64,000 nucleotides of DNA, from positions 54,405,590 to 54,469,589 of the forward strand of contig OY757921.1 of the NCBI GenBank assembly GCA_963585895.1, read 5' to 3'. A model generated the notes under the pieces. The model saw nothing but the letters and a program-made list of their open reading frames with translations. It ran no database searches and was not told the origin of the DNA. The position numbers were made by a program, and so were the translations under genes. This stretch comes from Sepioteuthis lessoniana (taxonomy: Eukaryota > Mollusca > Cephalopoda > Myopsida > Loliginidae). This document shows, piece after piece, positions 56,633-64,000 of the stretch (positions within the stretch are counted from its first letter, which is position 1; each line of letters starts with the position of its first letter).

Positions 56633-57873
56633 GTTTGTGTGAGTTACACGAATTATACTTAAACCAAGAGCGTCTTTGCCCATGACCTTGATCAATCATA
56701 TTCTCGCTAGAAAAATATGAACTTATAATGACCATTCCCGTGCCAGCGATTCTGATTTAACGATATCAGTAACGTCGCTTGTCAGTTGTTATTGTCTTGA
56801 CGGAAATTCTCCAAGAATAAATGCCTATTCATAGATTATTACATCTGACCAATGAGTTCATTCGGATATCTCAATTAATCATAATCTCTGTGTACACTTC
56901 AACATCCTTTTTACCAAATACTATAAATCATCCTAGAGAATATAAACTTCAAATTAGATTTCTAATTATCGACAAACCAGATTTGTGTGTGTGTGTCAAT
57001 GCTCGATGTCATTTGATATTTTATATTACATTAAAATTATGGTTTATTCGCTATTTCTTTAATTTTTAGACCCGCGTTCGAGATTTTAGCTTTTATCAGA
57101 GTTGATGAGTAAGATACACGGCTATCGCAGGTTCATATATCATCCGCAAAAACTCAAAAAGCTTTGAAAAGGATTTCATACTTTTGCTACGACTCCAATT
57201 AGAAAAAGACAAAACCAGTAACCGAGTAAACGGGTTTGTTTGAACTAATGCGGAGCGGTTGTTTTGACAGTTGAGAATGATAAATCGAAAAAACTTAATA
57301 GAATTTATTGATAGAAATGTGGACAACTAAAGAGAGAACAAATATTTCTTCTATGCGCTAATAGTAGAGAAGCTTGAGCTCTTTAACCTGGCTATAGCAA
57401 CTAGTTTAGGAAAAAGAAAACTAAATTCAAACCAGTTGTAGACTTGGAGAGGTTGGGCTATTTCTGCCCAAGACACGATAAATGAATAACGCCACCACGA
57501 TCAAACTATGTTATGGAACCAGTCAGATCAATAACTAAGCTTACTGTACAACTGAACTCTGTCTTACATGAAACAATAATTTGAAAACTATATTTAGTCT
57601 AAATATTATTATAACAACTTGTCATTGCGAGAAAATGATTTATCATATCATAATGAAGTTAATATTTGAAATACGTTATACGTGAAGAATTCGTTATTCT
57701 TCCTGACTCAAATCAAAGCTTGGAATCAGATCAATTCACCAAATAGTGAATGAGGCTTTGTGGAAGCTTCAACAAATAGTGTAATGTTTGTGAAAGAATC
57801 AGCTCAACTTTCATTTCGATTCACATATTATGATTTTGCTGACCTAAAACAATATATGTAAGTTGATTTATTT
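55615..57873. other. AT-rich stretch, nothing recognised
   Basis: No gene. A (GA)n patch at 56345 and a (TA)n microsatellite at 56595-56630 occur. The segment 57735-57780 is an inverted relative of sequence inside the Tc1 element (see findings). Confidence 0.4.
56595..56630. repeat. (TA)n microsatellite
   Basis: TA array. Confidence 0.95.
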
Positions 57874-57875
57874 CT

Positions 57876-57918
<43 letters not shown>

Positions 57919-57939
57919 GTATGTGTGTGTATATATATA
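57874..57939. repeat. (CT)n then (GT)/(TA) microsatellite
   Basis: CT array with one interruption, a short GT run, then TATATATA, which provides the TA target of the transposon. Confidence 0.9.
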
Positions 57940-58045
57940 CAGTAGCGAGCATAAAGATCAGAACGATGTTAAGAAAAAGTCTAAATGTGAAATAACGTTT
58001 TATTTCAGAGCTTCATAGAGCATTCAGGAAAAATAAGGATATAAA
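57940..58045 (+). repeat. Tc1 left terminal inverted repeat
   Basis: Pairs with 59275-59397 read backwards. Confidence 0.85.
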
Positions 58046-58217
58046 GTGAATTTTATAATTCTAAAATATGAATTTCAATAAACTTGTTTTATTAGAGTTA
58101 TAAGAATATTCATATAACATTCAAAAAAATAGAGGATCAAAAACATCAGAAAGATTAATTAAATCCGTAAAATTTAATAATTATATTGTATTATTAAAAA
58201 AAAATTAGGGTAATATA

Positions 58218-58332
58218 ATAAAAGTAAGTAAAGCTAGCGAGCGTAGTCGAGGGCGACTAGAAGGCTCCCTTTTCACCGATGTGTAGGGTAGGGTGCTACT
58301 CCTTTCCCTGGATTGCTTCACTTTACTCTTCA
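58218..58332 (+). repeat. Short SINE-like repeat inside Tc1
   Basis: Starts with AAGTAAGTAAAG and runs through GCGTAGTCGAGGGCGAC, GAAGGCTCCCTTTTC, TGTGTAGGG and TAGGGTGCTACTCC. It is the reverse complement of 8810-8902 in LINE B1. About 100 bp, noncoding; its AAGT units form the tail of the family in the other orientation. Confidence 0.65.
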
Positions 58333-58499
58333 TACGTACATTATATTGCTAAGTGTTAAGCAAGGAGGAATCAAGTACCATTTTAAAGACTTTGGTATGA
58401 CAGTTGAGCTTTTGTTGAAGCTTCCACAGAGTCTCATATTTCCCGAAAATTTAATGAAATACATTTGATTAATTGAGTAGCTTCTACAAAGCCTTACAT

Positions 58500-59100
58500 T
58501 TCTAAAACGAACAAAATGAGCCGATTCAAATTTGCCTCTGAACACGTCATATGGACTGAAGAATAGTGGGATACTGTCCATTTCAGCGATGAGTCAAAGT
58601 TTAACCTGTTCAGTTGGAAGGGGAGAACGATCGTTCGATGCAGTCTTAAGAAACGATATTCGCCTCAGTACACTAAAAGCAGCGTTAAATTTAGAGGAGA
58701 AAGTGTGACGGTTTTGGGTAGGATTTCTGCTGCTGGTACAGGACCTCTTGTCAGGCTACACGGTACAATTAAGGCAACTCTATACAAAGAGATGTTGAAG
58801 AAACATGTTGTACCTGATTTGAGAACTGCATTTATGCAAAATAACGCTCCGTGTCACACAGCGAAGTCTGTTTAGTTATTTCTTTCTGAGCAGGATGTTA
58901 CTGTAATGGAGTGGCCTGCTCAAAGCCCAATGAATCCTATTGAGAATGTTTGGAAGTTGCTAAATGAAATAGCTAAGGAAAAAGTCCAAGAAACGTCGAA
59001 GAACTATGAAGTAATTTGAAAGGAGAATGGGAGGAAATACTCGCTGATGAATGCAAGATGTCAAGCTCTTAATGAAAGTAAAGGTATACACATCAAGTAC
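58500..59100 (+). pseudogene. Tc1-type transposase remnant
   Basis: The + strand translates as MSRFKFASEHVIWTEE, a stop in place of one codon, then WDTVHFSDESKFNLFSWKGR, which holds the first catalytic Asp. It continues with VTVLGRISAAGTGPLVRLHG and KKHVVPDLRTAFMQNNAPCH, where the second catalytic Asp (QDNAPCH in Tc1) is Asn. It ends with VMEWPAQSPMNPIENVWK, holding the Glu. A stop follows AKSV. The DD34E spacing is one residue short because SPDLN became SPMN. Three independent defects make it inactive. The N-terminal DNA-binding half is largely replaced by inserts. Confidence 0.85.
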
Positions 59101-59274
59101 TAATAAATAATGAACATTATTTTCATTTAGGTATGATGTAGTCATTATAATCGTATGATTTTGTTAATCGTTCTGATGTTTTCGATCATTCTGTTTTTTC
59201 GAATGTTATATAATTATTCTTATAAATTTATCAAAATAAGTTCATTGAGCTTTATATTTTGGAATAATATAATT

Positions 59275-59387
59275 TACCTTTATATCCTTATTTTTACTTA
59301 ACAAAATGTTCTATGAAACTTTAAAATAAAGTTATCTCATATTTAGACTTTTTCTTAACATCGTTCTAATCCTTATACTCGCTACTG

Positions 59388-59397
<10 letters not shown>
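59275..59397 (-). repeat. Tc1 right terminal inverted repeat
   Basis: Inverse of the left repeat. The first ten bases from the outer edge are identical. Confidence 0.85.
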
Positions 59398-59461
<64 letters not shown>

Positions 59462-59462
59462 T
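59398..59462. repeat. (TA)n(TG)n(GA)n microsatellite
   Basis: Three dinucleotide arrays in series directly outside the right end of the Tc1 element. Confidence 0.95.
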
Positions 59463-59669
59463 AAACAAATCTTATTGAATATGATGGATAAGAAATGTCT
59501 CATTAATTTTTAACATTGTTTTTCTTGTTTCTCATAAGAAAACATATTAGTTATTTCTTCGGTTAAATCTAAAGAGACCACCCATCTTTCAATCTTGTTC
59601 TTTATACTGGCTACGAAATAGTTAAAAGTTCTTGGACATAGGGGAAAAGGCTATGAAGAGTTTTTTCTC

Positions 59670-61140
59670 AGTCTCTTATTCTCCCTTCCGGTAGCTCTTT
59701 TAAGCTACATTCTGTGTCTGCACAGAGCTAATGTGAATAAGTTCTTCTGGTCGCCCAACACTAGTAAGTCCATGTGTAGGAATTCATAGAAGAATGTCAC
59801 TTATAAATCGTCCTTGGTTCTCCAGCAACTTCCCTGATGTGTTGTTTGTCTTACTTGGATCGCTTTTTTTATGCAAGGTAAGTGACCGTATAGCTGCTGT
59901 TTTGTGTTGCTTCCAGGATTTATTCTAAATAGCTTGTAGCATTCTTGTATAGTTCTCATCTTGCTTTTTCTGCATGAGTTTTATTTGCATCCATGTGGTG
60001 CATTCATACAGTAGTATTGACGAAGCTACAGCTCGGAAAAACCCGTTTTATTTTATCAAAAAGATCAGACTTCCATATGATCGATAACTAATTGTTAGCG
60101 GTCCAAGTCTTCAAAAGGTATATGTTGAAATCCCTTTCTGTATGTAAAATATTGCTGCCGAGGTTTGTGAACAGGTCTACTAATTTTAGAGGCCTACTTC
60201 TTAGAATGGAGATGACTCTTTATCGTTTAAAAACATGTACTCAGTTTTAATTGCGTTCACACAGAGTGTAATACCTTGCTCAAGGCAATGCAGTCGGCAT
60301 TTGGCCGCTGCGTCTATGATAGTTTCTGCCGGAAATCGTCTGCTTCTTGCTTTTTTAGCGTAAAGCCATTTCTTTATTAGATCTATTGACATTCAAAGTA
60401 CGTAGTCTAGGCAGATTATAAATAAATATGCAGCAAATTAATCTGCTAGCAAAACTCCAACAACAATGTCGAAGAGGTCTGTGTCTCCATCGGCTGAGCG
60501 AACTTTTGCTGTTGTATTTCTATAAAGCATCATTATAGCTGTAACGGTTTCTTTGGGGAGACCATATGTTAGAAACCTTAACTCCATCGATACGAACAAT
60601 AGTGTTGCCTCAAGATTTTTCCCCGTTGTTCTTCGATGATTCGATGGATAGTCAAAATCCGTGCATTTGAAGATTGATTTCTCTAAAAAACCCATCTGAT
60701 TTTCCCTAAGAGTTTTCACAATTTCTGTTTTAATATGGTTGAGAAACAGCTCATTATAAACTTTAGCAGCTATAGAAGCAAGTGTTATGCTTTTATAGGT
60801 GTTAGTGATTCCGAGTTCACCTTTCTTGGGGAAAGGGAGAATGTAGCTTTTTGTTCATTTCTCTATGGTATTTTCTTTATAGACGGCGTCGCACAATTGA
60901 AGAAGTAAGTCATCAAATTTACTTGTCTTCCATGTATGTTGAGGTATTTCGTCGAGGCCTACAGCATTTCTCTCTCTAATTTTAGTCGATAAAAAGTTAA
61001 GTTCTTCCTCTATAAACTGTCCTACTTTGATATCTAGTTGGCTATTGATAATTTTTATGATACGTTTATCAATGATTTCAGAGATGTTTCTTAGCTTATT
61101 TTTGAAATGTTCTTCCACTTCTATATTTTTCTTCTTTATG
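59670..61140 (-). mobile_element. RTE-like LINE, 5'-truncated, - strand
   Basis: About 1.5 kb on the - strand. Order: VGLDEIPQHTWKTSKFDDLL, ILPFPKKGELGITN (fingers), NQMGFLEKS, LEATLLFVS, YGLPKETVTAIMMLYRNTTA, KVRSADGDTDLFDIVVGVLL (palm), CLDYVL, KKARSRRFPAETI, VNAIKTEYMFLND, and a decayed C-terminus with YLE/ATQN-like remnants of the TWTLTKR module. The segment with motif A Asp (DFSKAFDSIHR in related copies, from memory) and the motif C YADD are both deleted. Stops are frequent. No endonuclease domain. Confidence 0.8.
60855..61118 (-). pseudogene. RTE-like LINE RT N-terminal fragment
   Basis: An open stretch of 87 codons: EEHFKNKLRNISEIIDKRI, then LDIKVGQFIEEELNFLST and the conserved AVGLDEIPQHTWKTSKFDD. 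It ends at a stop in KENTIEK*TKSY, where related copies have Trp. It leads into the palm region in the same orientation. Confidence 0.7.
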
Positions 61141-61159
61141 CATTATTCTTATAAACTTG

Positions 61160-61160
<1 letters not shown>

Positions 61161-61213
<53 letters not shown>

Positions 61214-61219
61214 GTGTGT
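61161..61219. repeat. (TA)n(TG)n microsatellite
   Basis: TA array then TG array, between the RTE LINE and the SINE. Confidence 0.95.
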
Positions 61220-61456
61220 CCTTGTTGCGTTGTGACTAACGTGCTGAACTACGACATTACAGCAGGTGCGTTCTAACTCCAGTCACGCTGTTTTGTTCAC
61301 TTTTGGAAGAATAACCTTGAGAAAGGTATGAAATTCCTTATCCTGCCTCAGCTATAGGTTAAAGAATACCGCTACTGTCCTTCTACGAAGGTGGCTTCAG
61401 CATTAAATAATTCACAAAGGTTGATATGCATTTAAAACCAAGAACCCAAACAATAT
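61216..61456 (+). mobile_element. tRNA-derived SINE
   Basis: The head reads GTTGTGACTAACGTGCTGAA, resembling a tRNA A box and anticodon arm, and GGTGCGTTCTAACTCC, resembling a B box, at normal spacing. A unique body follows (AATAACCTTGAGAAAGGTAT, ATCCTGCCTCAGC). SINEs of tRNA origin are known in octopus and squid (OR1/OR2, OK families); the exact family was not determined. It ends near an (AT)n tract. Confidence 0.5.
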
Positions 61457-61471
61457 ATATATATATATATA
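61454..61471. repeat. (AT)n microsatellite
   Basis: Short AT array. Confidence 0.85.
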
Positions 61472-61512
61472 ATGAAAATAATTCCAACATGGCTAAGAGC
61501 GAGTCTACCTAG

Positions 61513-61535
61513 GTTTCACCAAAGCGTTCTTCAGG
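61513..61535 (-). ncRNA. Weak hammerhead-like core
   Basis: On the - strand CCTGAAGAACGC ... GGTGAAACC. The core words are there but the stem is only about two pairs. Confidence 0.2.
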
Positions 61536-61611
61536 ATCGCACTGGCGAAGTGGGTTAGGATAAAATACATTTTACTGATTAAAAAGACCCCTTACCTATA
61601 CAAAAATTAAC

Positions 61612-61613
<2 letters not shown>

Positions 61614-61654
<41 letters not shown>
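61614..61654. repeat. (TA)n microsatellite
   Basis: TA array. Confidence 0.95.
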
Positions 61655-61656
<2 letters not shown>

Positions 61657-61694
61657 AATATGATTCAGAAGATACATTATATGATAATATTGCC

Positions 61695-61724
61695 CTGATG
61701 TTGGTTTTATATAAAAACTGAAAC
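61695..61724 (+). ncRNA. Hammerhead-like core (CTGATG ... GAAACG)
   Basis: CTGATGTTG, stem GTTTT/AAAAC with loop ATATA-like, then T and GAAACG. The GA of the core is disrupted (TTG). Probably a decayed relative of the cores at 19550 and 26700. Confidence 0.3.
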
Positions 61725-61799
61725 GTTTAGCTTGGCAAATAACTTACTTTTTCACATTCGTATCCAATCTCAAAATACCATCCTAGAAATACTTACAAC

Positions 61800-62040
61800 T
61801 GGAACAACAAGGGCCATCTAATAAGAGACGTTCTCTTATGGATTCCTGCATATGGACACGTCAATGATGACCGAACAATAAGGACTTACATACATTAGCT
61901 CTTTACGTACACTGGAAGCAGCGTAGACAATCCACGAAGAGCGATTGATGATAGGGGCGGATGGCAAGAGAGAGAGGGAGAGAGAGAGAATCAGGGAACT
62001 CCATACTCTCAGCACATCTTGAAAATGATTCCAGAGAAGA
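61800..62040 (+). mobile_element. RTE-like LINE 3' end, + strand, with GA insert
   Basis: HLIRDVLLWIPAYGHVNDDR, RTYIH, stop, LFTYTGSSVDNPRRAIDDRG and GWQERE align with the terminal codons at 31850-32000. A (GA)n array interrupts the last codons. More decayed than the 31795 copy. Confidence 0.7.
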
Positions 62041-62248
62041 ATGAGGTCATGAATGGAAGAGGAAGGAATCAGAGAACAAACAGACTGAAACACGCCGAAG
62101 AGACCTTCAGATGTTTGAACAGAAGAAAAAAGTGAAGAAAATGAATATGTGTGTGGATAGACATATAAAACCAAAGCAAATCCCTCATGCACGAAGAGAC
62201 ATTTTTTTGTTAACACACAAAAGAAAAGAAAGAAAAAAATAGATTCTT
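62041..62248. other. Purine-rich stretch
   Basis: A/G-rich, noncoding. Confidence 0.4.
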
Positions 62249-62310
62249 TACCTTTGTATGCTTCTCTTTTTCCTTTTTTTTTAAAGGAAAAAGAGAAACA
62301 TACAAAGGTA
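62249..62310. repeat. 28-bp hairpin with 6-base loop
   Basis: The arms 62249-62276 (TACCTTTGTATGCTTCTC, then TTTTTCCTTT) and 62283-62310 are inverted copies with one mismatch, separated by six T/A bases. It could be a foldback scar or a microRNA-like hairpin; no nearby precursor features can be judged. Confidence 0.9.
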
Positions 62311-63530
62311 AGGGGTCTACTTTTTATCACTCAGCTTCACTGTCATTACCCGGCTACAAAAACTGTGTCCGTAAAGAATTTCATAATGTAAAAAAACTAA
62401 GTAGTTCATTAAAAGAAAGTAATGTTTTATTTTCGAGGATTTGTGAGTGTTGTCAAACTGTTTAGTAGAACCGTGGCCTCAACGACGGCCACGGTAGAAC
62501 CCCTCCGCCCCGAAGGCTGCTGGCTTGGTCTTGTTAGGTGAGAAGGGAAGAAATCCCTTTCCCCCTCTGTCTCCTTCCAACGTTTTATTTTATTTATTTA
62601 CTTTTGACTTTAATAGTCAAAAAGTATGGTAACCAGTTTAATGTTTTAAAAAATCATTGTCCCTTCTGAGAAGTTTCATAATAGTTTTTATGCTAGATGC
62701 TAGAGAAGTGATAAGTCACCGATTAAAAGAAAAAAGTAGTGGAAAGGACTTCAATCATAATTTTTCCGTTGCACCTTTCTTTAGATTTTCTCTATCTCTT
62801 TAGCTCCGGAAATCTTTCTTTTGTGTTGACTGAGGAAACGGGTTGATTTTAAACTGGGATGAGAAAAAGATGACGATGATAAAGATAGGAATAAAGTTGA
62901 TGAAGGCGATGCGTATAAAGTGGATATTGATAGCGGAAATACGAAGATAAATATATGTGTAATGGTTCGAGATGGGAAAAGAGAAAAGAGATGGTTAGAG
63001 TGGCGACGGAGATGTAGAGAAGCCATGGATAGGGCGAAGAAAAGGGGAGAGAAGAGAAAGAATAATGAAAGAGAAAAGGTGGAAAGAGACAGGAACTTTA
63101 CGACGGATAAATGAAAAGAAAAGATAGGAGGTATAAAAAGAAAGAGAAACGTTTACAAATGGGAATGAAAGTAAGGTCCATTAAAAGAAAAAAATATTGA
63201 GCGTGATGTCAGTTTCAAACCAATTGGTCAATGTAGAACCACGCAGAGACATGGGTGCAGGGGTGTGGATAGGGGATTCTCCAGAAAAAAAAAAAAGAAA
63301 ATGAAAAAAATGAAAAAAGATTAAAAGAAAAGCAGAAAGGAAATTTAAAAAAAGAAGAAATGATAAAAGAAAAAGAGGGAGAGATTGCTAAGGTAAGGAA
63401 TCTTTGTCAGTCTACATTCACACCTGTCTCCTAGCTAAAAAGTTAGAAAAAAGAAAAAAATTATAAACGAAAAAGGAAAAGGCACAATACCTCATCAGAA
63501 ACGCCTACTTCGAATAAAGAATATGATAGC
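62311..63530. other. Mixed stretch with GC hairpin and purine-rich low complexity
   Basis: At 62468-62495 CCGTGGCC and GGCCACGG form a short hairpin in a GC-richer 100-bp island. From about 62830 on the + strand is A/G-rich and gives charged frames (for example 62920-63114) without domains. No gene supported. Confidence 0.4.
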
Positions 63531-64000
63531 ATGGCAAACGATGAACGAAGTGAGCAGAAGGAAGAGCACTGCCAAAGCTAAATTGAAAGCTACCAGCCAA
63601 GATCGAATACACCTGTGCAAACAACATTTCGAAAATTTACTCGGAGACCCCCCAGAAGTTAGTCATGAACCAACCACGAGAATTATCAGACCTAACCGAT
63701 AAAATAAAACGCAGTTTCTTCCAGGCAGTAGTCACATCGATACTGCTATACGGGTGCACTACATGGACGCTAACAAAACGGCTGGAGAAGAAGCTAGACG
63801 GCAATTACACAAGAATGCTGCGTGCAATCTTGAACAAGTCCTGGCGACAACACCCCACAATACACCAACTGTACGGCCACCTGCCTCCTATCACGAAAAC
63901 TATTCAAGTTAGACGAACCAGACATGCAGGACACTGCTGGAGAAGCAGGGACGAACTCATAAGAGATGTACTCTTATGGACCCCACACATGGCCGTGCAA
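63530..64000 (+). mobile_element. RTE-like LINE, internally deleted, running off the window
   Basis: The first part encodes NEVSRRKSTAKAKLKATSQD, RIHLCKQHFENLLGDPPEV and SHEPTTRII, the region before the RT fingers. Near 63690 it jumps to the C-terminal region DLTDKIKRSFFQAVVTSILL, YGCTTWTLTKRLEKKLDGNY, TRMLRAILNKSWRQHPT, QLYGHLPPITKTIQVRRTRH, AGHCWRSRDELIRDVLLWTP. The whole RT core between these parts is missing. The C-terminal frame is open to the window end, so the deletion derivative is fairly young. It resembles the copies at 31795 and 59670. Confidence 0.8.

Larger units (their letters stand above)
57940..59397 (+). mobile_element. Tc1/mariner DNA transposon, decayed
   Basis: The element starts CAGTAGCGAGCATAAAG and ends with the inverse CTCGCTACTG, each flanked by TA. 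The inverted repeats extend about 85 bp with roughly a dozen mismatches (GAACGATGTTAAGAAAAAGT conserved in both). Inside are remnants of a Tc1-type transposase on the + strand. A SINE-like repeat (58218-58332) and another foreign segment (58390-58500) interrupt the N-terminal half. It is not functional. Tc1 elements move by cut and paste into TA. Confidence 0.9.

Noticed and set aside
62920-63114. A charged + strand frame resembling a coiled-coil protein
   Set aside because: The region is A/G-rich low complexity. No start context, splice site or homology is visible.
1-64000. CRISPR array, operon or bacterial-type system
   Set aside because: The repeats are microsatellites, minisatellites or transposon parts. 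No spacer-repeat regularity, cas-like genes or bacterial gene organisation is present, and the sequence is clearly metazoan in style.

Overview
The window looks like intergenic or intronic DNA from a cephalopod mollusc, most probably an octopus. It is AT-rich and full of microsatellites ((TA)n, (CA)n, (CT)n, (GAA)n). It is packed with retroelement families that I associate with cephalopod genomes from memory: Penelope-like elements, restriction-like-endonuclease (REL) LINEs, RTE-like LINEs, short tRNA-derived repeats, Tc1/mariner and Ty3/Gypsy elements. No database search was possible, so the assignment to octopus is an inference. No complete host gene is visible. The best host candidate is one possible 5' coding exon at 24504-24730 (+).

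Left part (1-14,000): a GC-rich unidentified segment and simple repeats are followed by a run of REL LINE 3' ends, all on the + strand. The first LINE copy (about 2090-6937) is split by a broken Gmr1-like LTR retrotransposon (2633-6845), which is flanked by the 4-bp target duplication CCAT and leaves LINE sequence on both sides. Three further copies of the same LINE follow head to tail (about 8090-11370, 11380-12195, 12196-13551); the first has recognisable reverse transcriptase motifs and the last ends in a long (GAA)n tract.

Middle part (14,000-36,000): three copies of an inverted-repeat (foldback) family carry hammerhead-like cores in their arms (16.1, 25.5 and 26.4 kb). A Penelope-like element lies on the - strand (20.6-23.1 kb) and a second Penelope fragment on the + strand (30.6-31.6 kb). 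An RNase H-bearing LINE (27.4-28.55 kb, -) abuts a fifth REL LINE fragment (28.55-29.34 kb, -). A noncoding interspersed repeat (29.85-30.32 kb) shares a small 3'-terminal hairpin with that RNase H LINE. RTE-like LINE tails lie at 23.2-23.6 and 31.8-32.0 kb, and a degraded R2/NeSL-like LINE at 33.7-35.6 kb (-).

Right part (36,000-64,000): a long featureless stretch precedes a fairly well preserved R2/NeSL/Hero-like LINE (about 43.1-47.25 kb, -) with an N-terminal zinc finger, reverse transcriptase and C-terminal REL endonuclease. A broken Mag-clade Ty3/Gypsy element with short LTRs (50934-55614, +) follows. A Tc1/mariner transposon with clear terminal inverted repeats and TA target sites (57940-59397) contains a short SINE-like repeat. 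Three RTE-like LINE copies (59.68-61.14 kb -, 61.8-62.04 kb +, 63.53 kb to window end +) surround a tRNA-derived SINE and a strong 28-bp hairpin.

The elements do not cooperate as a pathway. The window is an archive of insertions. Its most interesting signals are RNA-structural: hammerhead-like cores spread over several repeat families, and a LINE/SINE 3' hairpin with a compensatory base-pair change.
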